Shown in pieces: positions 40,526-49,001 of a stretch of DNA of 64,000 nucleotides (positions within the stretch are counted from its first letter, which is position 1; each line of letters starts with the position of its first letter). Origin of the DNA: an uncultured Lachnospiraceae bacterium. GTDB taxonomy: Bacteria; Bacillota; Clostridia; Lachnospirales; Lachnospiraceae. The notes under the pieces are model-generated. The model saw nothing but the letters and a program-made list of their open reading frames with translations, had not been told where the DNA came from and did not search any database. The position numbers were made by a program, and so were the translations under genes. The stretch spans positions 1 through 64,000 of the forward strand of contig CAJUFE010000001.1 in the NCBI GenBank assembly GCA_910585635.1, in the 5' to 3' direction.

Positions 40526-42568
40526 ATGACGAGTAAGATACTTTATGGTGGGGATTATGATCCTGAACAGTGGCTGGACGAGCCGGAGATCTTAGAGCAG
40601 GATATCGCCTATATGAAGAAGGCGAAGATCAACACGGTCACTCTGGGGGTGTTCAGCTGGTCCGCCCTGGAGCCGGAGGAGGGGGTCTATGACTTTGGAT
40701 GGCTAAGGGAGAGGATCGACCGCCTTTACCAGGCGGGAATCTCCACCATCTTAGCCACGCCCTCCGGGGCCAGGCCCAAATGGCTGGCGGATCAGTACCC
40801 GGAGGTCCTGCGGGTGAGGGCGGACCGGCACCGGAACCTTTTCGGGGAGCGGCACAACCACTGCTATACCTCCCCGGTCTACCGGGAGAAGGTGCGTCTG
40901 ATCGATAAGGCTCTGGCGGAGCAGTTCGCCTCCCATCCGGCGGTGATCTGCTGGCATATCTCCAATGAATATGGGGGCGAGTGCCATTGCCCCCTGTGCC
41001 AGGAGGCGTTCCGTGGATGGCTTAAAAAGAGGTATGAGGGCGATATCGGGAGGCTGAATAAAAGCTGGTGGACCGCCTTCTGGAGCCACACCTACCGGTC
41101 CTTTGACGAGATCGAGAGTCCTTCCCCCAGGGGGGAGAGCCAGCTCCATGGTCTGGACCTGGATTGGCACCGGTTCGTGACGGAACAGACGGCAGACTTT
41201 ATGGAGGCGGAGATCCGGGCGCTGCGGGGGGCGGGTGCTATGCAGCCGGCCACCACGAACCTGATGTATGACTATCCCTTGTTAAACTATGATCGGATCG
41301 CCAGGTCGATCGATATCGTATCCTGGGACACCTACCCGATCTGGCACAAGGGGGAGGATATCGCCACGGCCCTGGACACCGGGCTGCAGCATGACTATAT
41401 GCGCTGCTTAAAGAGGAAGCCCTTCCTTTTGATGGAGTCCAGCCCCTCGGTGGCCAACTGGCAGAGTGTGTGCAAGCTGAAAAAGCCGGGCCTTCTCACG
41501 GCAGCCGGGATCCAGGCCCTGGCCCACGGCTCAGAGAGCATCCTGTATTTCCAGATCCGCCAGAGCCGGGGCAGCTATGAGAAGTTCCACGGCGCGGTGA
41601 TCGACCACTCCGGCCGGGAGGATACCCGGGTCTTCAAGGAGGTGGCGGCGTTGGGCGCCGGGCTGGAGGGCCTTAAGGAGATCTTAGGGAGTCAGGTGGA
41701 GGCGGAGGCCGCCATCCTCTACGATATGGAGAACCGCTGGGCCTTAGAGGGGGCCTGCGGCCCCCGGAACAAGGGGCTCCATTACCACGAGGCGGCCATG
41801 AAGAGCTACCGGGCCTTAAAGGACCACGGGATCAATGTGGATGTGATCAGTCAAACGGCGGACTTAAGCGCCTACCGCCTGGTGGTGGCTCCCATGCTCT
41901 ACATGTTCCGCGATGGCTTTGCAGAAAGGCTAAGAACGTTCGTGGAGCAGGGCGGCTGTTTTGTGCTGACCTACTGGTCGGGGATCGTGGACGAGGAGGA
42001 CTTATGCTTCCTGGGCGATACGCCCCACGGGGTCACAGACGTGTTCGGCCTGCGCCGGACAGAGACCGACGGCCTGTACGAGGGGGAGACCAACTGTCTC
42101 TGCCCGACAGCAGGAAGCTTTTTGACCGGGAGCTATACCTGCAGGAACCTGTGCGACCTGATCGCGGCAGAGGGCGGAAGGCCGATCATGGTCTACGGCC
42201 GGGACTTTTATCAGGGTACGCCTGCGGTGGTGGAGCACCGGTACGGAAAAGGCCGGACCTATTATGTAGGGGCGGATGCGGAGCAGGGCTTCTACGACGA
42301 GCTGTACGGCCACCTGCTGTATGCTCTGGAGCTGACCAGGATCGTGAAGGGGGCCGGACCTGGCGGGAACCTCCCGGGAGGGAAGCTGCCAGCCGGTATC
42401 GAGATGTCAGAGCGGAGGAAGGGCGATATCCGCTACATCTTCGTGCAGAACTTCTCCGGAGCGCCTGTGGATATCATGGGTATGGAGCTGGAGGGGGAGA
42501 TCCTGTATGGGGAGGATAAGGCTGTGCTGGAGGCCTATGGGTCGCTGGTGCTGCGAGCAAAGGGGTGA
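40526..42568 (+). CDS. GH42 beta-galactosidase
   Basis: 680 residues from ATG 40526, which has its own GAGGAGG site and starts at the usual family N-terminus (KILYGGDYDPEQW). The frame is open to the upstream permease remnant but the internal site should give a normal enzyme. Catalytic acid/base Glu in WHISNEYGGEC and nucleophile Glu in FLLMESSPSVANWQ are present, with the cysteine cluster CHCPLC near the acid/base that binds zinc in the family. The middle trimerisation domain and beta-sandwich C-terminus follow. GH42 enzymes cleave beta-galactosides such as galacto-oligosaccharides, in the cytoplasm. Loss of the transporter upstream probably cuts its substrate supply. Confidence 0.9.
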   Translation: MTSKILYGGDYDPEQWLDEPEILEQDIAYMKKAKINTVTLGVFSWSALEPEEGVYDFGWLRERIDRLYQAGISTILATPSGARPKWLADQYPEVLRVRADRHRNLFGERHNHCYTSPVYREKVRLIDKALAEQFASHPAVICWHISNEYGGECHCPLCQEAFRGWLKKRYEGDIGRLNKSWWTAFWSHTYRSFDEIESPSPRGESQLHGLDLDWHRFVTEQTADFMEAEIRALRGAGAMQPATTNLMYDYPLLNYDRIARSIDIVSWDTYPIWHKGEDIATALDTGLQHDYMRCLKRKPFLLMESSPSVANWQSVCKLKKPGLLTAAGIQALAHGSESILYFQIRQSRGSYEKFHGAVIDHSGREDTRVFKEVAALGAGLEGLKEILGSQVEAEAAILYDMENRWALEGACGPRNKGLHYHEAAMKSYRALKDHGINVDVISQTADLSAYRLVVAPMLYMFRDGFAERLRTFVEQGGCFVLTYWSGIVDEEDLCFLGDTPHGVTDVFGLRRTETDGLYEGETNCLCPTAGSFLTGSYTCRNLCDLIAAEGGRPIMVYGRDFYQGTPAVVEHRYGKGRTYYVGADAEQGFYDELYGHLLYALELTRIVKGAGPGGNLPGGKLPAGIEMSERRKGDIRYIFVQNFSGAPVDIMGMELEGEILYGEDKAVLEAYGSLVLRAKG

Positions 42569-42648
42569 AGGCTGGCGGTAAACGACGACAGTGCCTATAA
42601 AACGATGCGAAAAGAAGCGGTCTGGATGAACTGATGATAGACCGGGTC

Positions 42649-42706
42649 AAAAAAGCCAGGTATCGGGACAAAACGGAATGGCCGTTCCCGATGCCTGGCT
42701 TTTTGA
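42649..42706 (+). terminator. Rho-independent terminator after GH42
   Basis: AAAAAGCCAGGTATCGGGA pairs with TTCCCGATGCCTGGCTTTTT, nearly perfect over 18 bp, followed by a T-run. Confidence 0.92.
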
Positions 42707-43060
42707 GAGTGTTCGAAAGCGACTCCATCATAAACCATGGTCTTAGGCCAAGGTCAAGCAAAAAATATTACCGTTTTCTTACAGATATGGAAAAAATGTT
42801 CATAGAGTTTACGTTGTTTTACAGTCTCCTTACTTCCCTTGACGTTGGAGCTGGTCCATGGTTTATTGTTGATAACAGCCAGGGATGACTGGCAGTTCCA
42901 AGACCGGATATGGAATGATGAGAGCGGGCGCGGCGTTCCCCATCTGTCGACGGATGGGCCGGACGTACGGATCGGATGTACGGACCAGATGTATGGATCG
43001 GATGTACGGACCGGACAGGCGCACGTCTGACGTATGCAAGGATCAAAAGGAGGACGTAAG
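42707..43060. other. 354-bp leader of the wall-binding protein gene
   Basis: No gene is seen. It contains the 13-bp tandem repeat at 42966-43017 and a GGAGG site just before the ATG at 43061. Confidence 0.4.
42966..43017 (+). repeat. 13-bp tandem repeat
   Basis: Four units: TACGGATCGGATG, TACGGACCAGATG, TATGGATCGGATG and TACGGACCGGACA. They lie 43 bp before the wall-binding gene and could affect the leader by slippage. Confidence 0.9.
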
Positions 43061-44494
43061 ATGAGTGATAAGAAGAGGAGGCTGCCCCAGATCGTAGCGG
43101 CGGCAGCAGTGATGGCGATGGTAGCGGCGGCCCCGGCCTTTGCGGCCAGCGGCTGGGTGATGGAGGATGGCCAGTGGACCTGGCAGGACCGAAAGGGAGA
43201 CCGGGTGACAGATACCTGGAAGAAAAATGACAAGGGGGACCATTGGTTCTATCTGAAGGACGACGGCTATATGGCGGTGAGCCAGCTTGTGGAGCGGGAC
43301 GACGATCTTTTTTATGTCAATGAAGACGGAGCCATGGTCCGAAATGAATGGCGTCTCTTAGAGGACGACAGCGATGATGAGGCCTATACTAACGGAACCT
43401 GCTGGTATTATTTCGACAGCTCGGGCAAGGCGGTGAAGAACACCTCGGGAAAGGTCAAGCTGACCACGATCAATGGGAAGCGGTACATTTTTGATGAAAA
43501 TGGAAGGATGCTCTATGGCTGGGTCACAGAGGACGGGACCATGGTGGACGACGACAGCGACTGGGCTTCGGGCCTGTATTACTGCCGGGACGAGGATAAT
43601 GGCGCGGTGGTGGTGAACGACTGGCGGCTGATCCAGGTGGACGATCCGGAAGGGGATGTGGACGCAGAGGAAAACTACTGGTTCTATTTTGGGGCCAATG
43701 GGAAAAAGATCGTGGATGCCACGAAGACGATCAACAAGAGGAAATACCAGTTTGACGAGAGAGGTGTGGCTCAGTTCAAATGGAACTTCTCCACCGCGTC
43801 CAACGCATCATCCGGGACCGCCACTTCCCCAGTGGCATCTGCCAGCAACTATAAGTATTATAATATGCCCGATCAGTGCTGGCTGGCTACCGGCTGGGTC
43901 TATACGGTCCCGGATGAAAATGTGGACCCGGAGGCCCACGCGGACGATGAGCCCTACTGGTTCTATATGGACAAGAACGGGAAGCAGGCGGTCAGCCAGA
44001 TCAAGACAGTCAGCGGATACAAGTATGCTTTTAATGAGAAGGGCGAGATGCTGGAAGGGCTGTACGCGATCACCTTTGACCAGGATAAGAAGATCCAAAC
44101 CTATGAAGAGATCGAGGACATCAGCGATATGCCGGGCGAGGATGAGGCCTGCTCGGTCTACTACTTTGGGAACACCCCCAAGGACGGCGTGATGGCCACG
44201 AAGAAGAACGTGGAGATCGAGCTGGACGACCGCTATACCTTTGGCTTCCGTGCCAACGGGGAGGGCATCCACGGGATCTTGGATAACGCGATCTACATCA
44301 AAGGCCGGAAGCTGAAGGCGGACAAAGACCAGAAGCTGCAGGTGGTGACCTTTGCGGGAGAGGAGTATCTGATCAATACCTCCGGGACGATCCAGAAGAA
44401 AAAGACGAACGTTAAGGATGCGGAGGATACCTATTACTGCACAGATGCCAAGGGGATCGTGACCTATGTGGGCCAGGAGAAGCAGCAAAAGTAG
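43061..44494 (+). CDS. secreted cell wall-binding repeat protein
   Basis: 477 residues. Signal peptide with an AFA cleavage motif (about residue 33), followed by repeats typical of choline-binding/CW_binding modules: SGWVMEDGQWTWQD, HWFYLKDDGYMAVSQ, CWYYFDSSGKAVKN, RYIFDENGRMLYGWV, PYWFYMDKNGKQAVSQ. Each has the aromatic W-x-Y-F plus D/N-G pattern. Such repeats hold proteins on teichoic acids. No catalytic domain is visible, so it is a wall-attached structural or adhesive protein or a fragment of such a family. ATG 43061 follows AGGAGG; the longer frame has no site. Confidence 0.85.
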   Translation: MSDKKRRLPQIVAAAAVMAMVAAAPAFAASGWVMEDGQWTWQDRKGDRVTDTWKKNDKGDHWFYLKDDGYMAVSQLVERDDDLFYVNEDGAMVRNEWRLLEDDSDDEAYTNGTCWYYFDSSGKAVKNTSGKVKLTTINGKRYIFDENGRMLYGWVTEDGTMVDDDSDWASGLYYCRDEDNGAVVVNDWRLIQVDDPEGDVDAEENYWFYFGANGKKIVDATKTINKRKYQFDERGVAQFKWNFSTASNASSGTATSPVASASNYKYYNMPDQCWLATGWVYTVPDENVDPEAHADDEPYWFYMDKNGKQAVSQIKTVSGYKYAFNEKGEMLEGLYAITFDQDKKIQTYEEIEDISDMPGEDEACSVYYFGNTPKDGVMATKKNVEIELDDRYTFGFRANGEGIHGILDNAIYIKGRKLKADKDQKLQVVTFAGEEYLINTSGTIQKKKTNVKDAEDTYYCTDAKGIVTYVGQEKQQK

Positions 44495-44528
44495 CGCGGA
44501 GCCAGATATACGTAGGATGGAGGAAGAG

Positions 44529-45350
44529 ATGGGCAGGGGATATACGATCGGGGAAGCGGCAAAGCTTTTGCATGTGAGCCGTGACACGCTGCGTTTTTAT
44601 GAGAAAAAGAAGCTGGCAGCGCCCAGCAAGGCGGAGAATGGATACCGCTATTATGCAGAAGAGGACATCCGGATGCTGCTGGATCTGGTCTTTTTAAGGA
44701 AGCTCCAGTGCAGCATCCAGGATATCCAGAGGCTTTATGCAGATGGGAGCCTGGCCTGCGCAGAAAGCTTCTTAGACCTTCGGATCCAGGAGGAGGAGAA
44801 GGAGATCCGGCGCCATCAGCAGATGCTGCATCAGCTGACGGTCACCCGCTATACCAGGCGGAAGATCACCGAGTCTCTGGGGCAGTATTCCCTCCGCCAG
44901 ATCCCCCGGACCTATGCCTTTTCGGAAAAGCTGCCGGACTATGACCTTGTCCGCGACGCCTGGTTCCATACGATCCAGGAGGAGACGCGGCTGGAAAATT
45001 GCTACCTCCATGAGCAGTTAGAACTTTGTAAAGAGGGGCAGGAGCGACAGTATTATCTGGTGCTGGAGGAGTATGCGGTAAAGGAGCTGGGGCTGGAGGC
45101 GCTGGCCAGCACAGTCCCATCCTTTGCTTTCGCACAGGCGGTACACTGTGTGTACGCTTCGAAGGCCGTCTCACCGACCTTCGAGGATATCCAGGCCATG
45201 GTCTGCTGGGCCAGGGAGCAGGGCATCCCGCTCACCGGGGAGGTCCACGCCCATTACCTGTGGAACCATTACCGGGAGGGGAGGCTGGAGACCTCCTATA
45301 TCGAGATGTATATGCCGGTGGGGGCGGGCGAGCGCGCGTTGACCCTGTGA
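44529..45350 (+). CDS. MerR-family transcriptional regulator
   Basis: 273 residues from ATG 44529 (GGAGGAAG immediately upstream; a start at 44517 is an alternative). Winged helix YTIGEAAKLLHVSRDTLRFY and ENGYRYYAEEDIRMLLDLVF, then a coiled coil (residues about 85-120) and an effector-binding-like C-terminal domain. It follows the wall-binding protein by 34 bp in the same direction and may be co-transcribed. The ligand is unknown. Confidence 0.85.
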   Translation: MGRGYTIGEAAKLLHVSRDTLRFYEKKKLAAPSKAENGYRYYAEEDIRMLLDLVFLRKLQCSIQDIQRLYADGSLACAESFLDLRIQEEEKEIRRHQQMLHQLTVTRYTRRKITESLGQYSLRQIPRTYAFSEKLPDYDLVRDAWFHTIQEETRLENCYLHEQLELCKEGQERQYYLVLEEYAVKELGLEALASTVPSFAFAQAVHCVYASKAVSPTFEDIQAMVCWAREQGIPLTGEVHAHYLWNHYREGRLETSYIEMYMPVGAGERALTL

Positions 45351-45625
45351 TATCCCCCTGACAGAGTGGCACTTTGGCCAACTTGTAAAAAGTAATGGTG
45401 TATGGTCGGCCACCCGTTTGCATCGGTTTTCGTTCGCGGCATTTTTTCTCTCTTGACTCCATACCGGTAAGATGCTGTCATAAAATTGAAAAGAGGCGGC
45501 GATGTTGCTGCCGCCCTTAGTGGATCAATGATCGCCTGAGCGACCATCGTCCGACCCATCAGGTGCTGGCGAGCTAGCTGATGGGTCTTTTTCTGTAAAA
45601 AAGCAGCAAAGATCATGCGGAGCGC
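45351..45625. other. intergenic region
   Basis: No gene. It contains a TTGTAAAAAGTAAT variant of the recurring motif (45384) and the terminator at 45553. Confidence 0.4.
45553..45592 (+). terminator. Rho-independent terminator
   Basis: GACCCATCAG and CTGATGGGTC with a 15-base loop, followed by TTTTTCT. It probably ends the MerR transcript. Confidence 0.88.
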
Positions 45626-45654
45626 TTGCATATCGCGATCAAAAATGATATGCT
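45626..45654 (+). promoter_or_regulatory. toxin-antitoxin module 1 promoter
   Basis: TTGCAT and TATGCT with a 17-bp spacer, 24 bp before the antitoxin start. Confidence 0.65.
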
Positions 45655-45678
45655 ATAAGGCGAAAGGAAGTGTTTTGG

Positions 45679-45984
45679 ATGGCAAGGACTTCGAATGTTT
45701 TTGCACGTGTTGAGCCTGAGATCAAAGAGCAGGCAGAGCAAGTGCTCGACCGTCTGGGGATACCGATGTCAAATGCGGTCAGTATGTTTTTGCGTCAGGT
45801 CGTATTACAGCGAGGTATCCCTTTTGAAGTAAAGCTCCCTCAGGAAGCTCCTCTCATATATGGCTCCCTGACCAGAGAGCAGTTTGATGCTGAGATAGAA
45901 AAGGGGATGGCCGATATACGAGAAGGCAGGGTCTACTCGGCAGACTCGGTTGAAGCGGAAATGAGGCGGGGATACGGGGTATGA
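45679..45984 (+). CDS. RelB/DinJ-family antitoxin
   Basis: 101 residues. MARTSNVFARVEPEIKEQAEQVLDRLG followed by SNAVSMFLRQVV (shown in outline) is the RelB/DinJ ribbon-helix-helix N-terminus, which dimerises and binds its own promoter. The C-terminal part (SLTREQFDAEIEKGM) wraps the toxin. The ATG at 45679 follows GGAAG; three upstream codons are unlikely. The next gene overlaps by four bases. Composition is less GC-rich than flanking genes. Confidence 0.88.
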   Translation: MARTSNVFARVEPEIKEQAEQVLDRLGIPMSNAVSMFLRQVVLQRGIPFEVKLPQEAPLIYGSLTREQFDAEIEKGMADIREGRVYSADSVEAEMRRGYGV

Positions 45985-46292
45985 GCTGGGATATCATCTA
46001 TACCGCAGGGGCAAGGCGGGATCTAAAAGAGATATATGGCTATATCGCATATGAGCTGCTCGTGCCAGAAACCGCAAAGAGACAGATGCAGCGGATCATG
46101 CAAGAGATCCGTGGCCTTGACGAGATGCCGATGAGGTTCCGGCTATATGACAGAGATCCATGGCATAGCAAGGGCCTCCGCTTTTTTCCGGTCGATCATT
46201 ATCTTGTGTTTTATCTGCCAGATGAAGCGGAACACACAGTATATATCGTCCGCATCATGTATAGTGGTCGAGATGTCCCCAGACAACTATGA
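45981..46292 (+). CDS. RelE/ParE-family toxin
   Basis: 103 residues. WDIIYTAGARRDLKEIYGYI, then FRLYDRDPWHSKGLRFFPVDHYLVFY and VYIVRIMYSGRD are characteristic of ParE/RelE-fold toxins: two helices and a four-stranded sheet with a conserved Arg in the last strand. Whether it cleaves mRNA (RelE) or poisons gyrase (ParE) cannot be told. The ATGA overlap with the antitoxin implies translational coupling. Confidence 0.88.
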   Translation: MSWDIIYTAGARRDLKEIYGYIAYELLVPETAKRQMQRIMQEIRGLDEMPMRFRLYDRDPWHSKGLRFFPVDHYLVFYLPDEAEHTVYIVRIMYSGRDVPRQL

Positions 46293-46400
46293 TCAAAATA
46301 CGAGTATACTGTTGCATATCCGCCGGATCTGTGGTATGCTGTCACACAGAACTGATGAGAGGGGTGGAAAGATGAGGAGATGATCTGCTTACGGAACATG

Positions 46401-46440
46401 GGCATACAAAAAAGCTGGAGACAGCTTCTTTTTGTGTGCC
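46401..46440. terminator. long palindromic terminator of toxin-antitoxin module 1
   Basis: GGCATACAAAAAAGCTG and CAGCTTCTTTTTGTGTGCC pair almost fully around GAGA, with A and T runs in the stem. Active as a terminator in either direction is possible. Confidence 0.8.
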
Positions 46441-46750
46441 TTGGCATACGGAAAGACCGCCACAGCAAGGACGTACCTTGCGAAGTGGCCGCCTTTCTCT
46501 GTGCTGCCGAAAGCAGATCCGACCTCATCCCCCTCTCTTTTTGTGTCTAAAAAAGTCCCAGCCTGGGCTTTGGATGCCAGCGCTCTCATGTGCGGCGCGT
46601 GTCCACGGCTAGGTGCAGGAAGGTCTGCGTCTGGCGGCCTTTTTGCGGGCAGCCTTTTGGGGCGCATAAGGGGAGATCCGTCAGGAGACGGTGAGGGATG
46701 TCACGGCCAGGTCCTTTTGGCAGCAGGAAATGGACTGGAGGGATGTGTGT
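46441..46750 (+). promoter_or_regulatory. leader of the ABC-F gene with hairpins
   Basis: No second gene is supported. GCCAC/GTGGC with GCAAGG/CCTTGC make a hairpin at 46459-46489; AGTCCCAG/CTGGGCT makes another near 46549. A short open frame (46399-46551, 50 codons) spans the first hairpin. ABC-F resistance genes are often controlled by leader-peptide attenuation, which this arrangement could support; no promoter was pinned down. Confidence 0.35.
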
Positions 46751-48319
46751 ATGGCACAGATCAAGGTGACAGACCTCACCTTTTGTTATGAGGGGAGCTT
46801 TGACGATATCTTTACGAAGGTCTCCTTTTCTATCGATACCGACTGGAAGCTGGGCTTTATCGGCAGGAACGGAAAAGGAAAGACCACCTTTTTGAAGCTT
46901 TTGATGGGGGAACTCCCTTATGAGGGGACGATCAGCACCTCGCTGTTTTTTGACTATTTCCCCTATCGGCTGCCAGAGGGCAGTATGGAGCGGTGCGCCT
47001 CGGCATTTTTGGAGGAGCTAAAGCCGGGCTGTGAGGAGTGGCGCATCATCTGCGAATTGGGAGCCCTGGAGGCTTCGGCGGAGCTTTTGTACCGGCCCTT
47101 TGGGACCCTGAGCCACGGGGAGAGGACCAAGGTGCTCTTAGCGATCTTGTTCTCCGGGGACAATGACTTCCTGCTGATCGACGAGCCTACGGACCATCTG
47201 GACCAGGAGGCCAGAGAGAGCGTGAAAAGGTATCTGAAGGGGAAGAAGAGCTTCCTTCTGGTGTCCCACGACCGGGCGCTTTTGGATGCCTGTATCGACC
47301 ATGTGCTGGTGCTGGAACGAGAGACCATAACGGTGCAGAGGGGGGACTTCTCCACCTGGTGGGAGGAGAAGAGCCGTCGGGATCACTTTGCCCGGGCGGA
47401 GAATGAAAAGCATCTGCGGGAGATCGCGTCCCTAAGAAAGGCGGCCGATCGGAGCAGGCGGTGGGCGCAGAAAAATGAGAACAGCAAGATCGGCTTCGAT
47501 CCTACAAAAGAGCATGACCGGTCGATCGCCACCAGGGCCTATATCGGCGCGAAGACCAAGAAGATGGAGAGCCGGGTGAAGCAGTATGAAAAGCGTCTGG
47601 AGCGGGAGATCCGGGGGAAGGAAGGGCTGCTTAAGGATATCGAGGAGCCGGTGTCCTTGAAGCTGATGCCCTTGACCTACCACAAGGAACGGCTGATCGA
47701 ATGCCGTGAGCTGGCCCTGGGCTATGGAGACGGGACTGCCAGCAGGACGGTGCTGGAGGATCTGACCTTTGAGATCAAGAGGGGAGAGCGGGTGCTCCTT
47801 TTCGGAAAGAACGGCTGCGGGAAATCGACCCTGATCAAGGCGATCCTGGCGGCAGCCCCGGCCCCACAGGTCCTGTCCGATCAGCCGCAGGCAGCTTCAG
47901 CCCCCCAGGTCCTGTCCGGCCAGCTGCAGGTGGGCTCCGGTCTTAAGATCTCCTATGTGAGCCAGGATACCAGCTTCCTGAAAGGCACGATCTGGGACTT
48001 TTGTGAGGCGAGAGGGCTTAAAGAGAGTCTTTTTTGCGCCCTGCTCCGCCAGCTGGATATGGAGCGGGTCCAGTTTGAGAAGGATATGTCCGCCTTTTCG
48101 GAGGGCCAGAAGAAAAAGGTATTGTTGGCGGCCAGCCTGCTGACCCCGGCCCACCTGTATATCTGGGATGAGCCCTTGAACTACATCGATGTGTTCTCCC
48201 GGATGCAGATCGAGGAGCTGATCTTGACCTTTCAGCCCACCATGCTCTTGGTGGAGCACGATCAGTGGTTCCAGAAAAAGATCGGGACGCGGGTGGTGGA
48301 GTTGGATCGCTGGTTATGA
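46751..48319 (+). CDS. ABC-F ribosomal protection protein (Lsa/Vga-like)
   Basis: 522 residues, two nucleotide-binding domains and no membrane segment. Domain 1: GFIGRNGKGKTTFLKLLMG and LLIDEPTDHLDQEARE. Domain 2: LLFGKNGCGKSTLIKAI and YIWDEPLNYIDVFS. The inter-domain linker (residues ~205-290) is highly charged, as expected for the arm that reaches the peptidyl-transferase centre. The domain-2 LNYIDV variant is typical of the Lsa/Vga/CplR group, which confers lincosamide, streptogramin A and pleuromutilin resistance. A short repeat (APQVLS twice) sits after the second P-loop. ATG 46751 follows GGAGGG. Flanked on both sides by toxin-antitoxin pairs. Confidence 0.85.
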   Translation: MAQIKVTDLTFCYEGSFDDIFTKVSFSIDTDWKLGFIGRNGKGKTTFLKLLMGELPYEGTISTSLFFDYFPYRLPEGSMERCASAFLEELKPGCEEWRIICELGALEASAELLYRPFGTLSHGERTKVLLAILFSGDNDFLLIDEPTDHLDQEARESVKRYLKGKKSFLLVSHDRALLDACIDHVLVLERETITVQRGDFSTWWEEKSRRDHFARAENEKHLREIASLRKAADRSRRWAQKNENSKIGFDPTKEHDRSIATRAYIGAKTKKMESRVKQYEKRLEREIRGKEGLLKDIEEPVSLKLMPLTYHKERLIECRELALGYGDGTASRTVLEDLTFEIKRGERVLLFGKNGCGKSTLIKAILAAAPAPQVLSDQPQAASAPQVLSGQLQVGSGLKISYVSQDTSFLKGTIWDFCEARGLKESLFCALLRQLDMERVQFEKDMSAFSEGQKKKVLLAASLLTPAHLYIWDEPLNYIDVFSRMQIEELILTFQPTMLLVEHDQWFQKKIGTRVVELDRWL

Positions 48320-48334
48320 ATGTTTCACAATGTG

Positions 48335-48363
48335 TTGACAATATTGATACAATTGGCTATACT
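48335..48363 (+). promoter_or_regulatory. toxin-antitoxin module 2 promoter with overlapping palindrome
   Basis: A perfect TTGACA and TATACT with a 17-bp spacer. CTATACTATAG, a near-perfect palindrome, covers the -10 and is a likely antitoxin operator. The -35 overlaps the end of the ABC-F gene by no more than a few bases. Confidence 0.8.
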
Positions 48364-48393
48364 ATAGGCAAGACCATAAAGGAGGTGGATATT

Positions 48394-48687
48394 ATGGTAA
48401 AAACGGCTAATATCAATATCCGTATCGATCCAGAAACAAAATCATGTGCAGAAAAGCTATTTTCTAGTTTTGGGATAACGATCACAGATGCGATCAATAT
48501 CTTCCTACGAAAATCGATCATGGAAGGCGGCTTGCCATTTGAGGTGAAACAGCCTCGTTATAGTGCTGAAACAGAGGCTGCGATAAAAGAGGCTAAGGCG
48601 ATTATGGATGGACAGGTACAGGCCAAGCGTTATCCTTGCGCACATGCTCTTTTTGAAGAACTAGATGCGGAAATGGATGGTGAGTGA
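48394..48687 (+). CDS. RelB/DinJ-family antitoxin
   Basis: 97 residues. MVKTANINIRIDPETKSCAE and ITITDAINIFLRKSI form the ribbon-helix-helix of the DinJ type. The long frame beginning at 48265 lies in the ABC-F gene and is not used. AAAGGAGG precedes ATG 48394. The stop overlaps the toxin start by one base (TGATG). Much more AT-rich than the ABC-F gene, suggesting separate origin. Confidence 0.9.
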   Translation: MVKTANINIRIDPETKSCAEKLFSSFGITITDAINIFLRKSIMEGGLPFEVKQPRYSAETEAAIKEAKAIMDGQVQAKRYPCAHALFEELDAEMDGE

Positions 48688-48965
48688 TGTTGGAGTTAGT
48701 GACGACCGGACAATTCCGTAAAGATTATAAACGTATGAAGAAAAGGGGTTATGATATGCGGTCGCTGGAAGCGGTGATCGATCTCCTTTTGGATGACCAG
48801 CCTCTCGACGCACGCTACAGAGATCATGGGCTGATCGGAGACCATATTGGATTTCGTGAATGCCATATCTTACCAGACTGGCTTTTGATCTATGTGAAAG
48901 ACAAAGAACGGCTGGTATTGACGGCTTCACGAACGGGAACACATGCGGATCTGTTCGCAAAGTAA
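48687..48965 (+). CDS. YafQ-family mRNA interferase toxin
   Basis: 92 residues. TTGQFRKDYKRMKKRGYDM, GDHIGFRECHILPDWLLIYV and TGTHADLF match the YafQ toxin: the H-x-x-P-D-W-L-L-I-Y segment and C-terminal GTHADLF histidine are family hallmarks and part of the RNase site. YafQ cleaves mRNA on the ribosome. Start ATG 48687, coupled to the antitoxin stop. A hairpin follows the stop. Confidence 0.92.
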   Translation: MLELVTTGQFRKDYKRMKKRGYDMRSLEAVIDLLLDDQPLDARYRDHGLIGDHIGFRECHILPDWLLIYVKDKERLVLTASRTGTHADLFAK

Positions 48966-48972
48966 AGGAAAA

Positions 48973-48998
48973 AGCCTCTGCTTTAGAGGCTTCCTTTT
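48973..48998 (+). terminator. terminator of toxin-antitoxin module 2
   Basis: AAGCCTCT and AGAGGCTT flank a five-base loop and are followed by CCTTTTCT. Confidence 0.8.
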
Positions 48999-49001
48999 CT
49001 G

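Noticed and set aside
46432..46791. 119-codon plus-strand frame in the ABC-F leader
   Set aside because: It has no ribosome binding site, crosses hairpins and the ABC-F start, and shows no domain. Kept only as a possible leader context.
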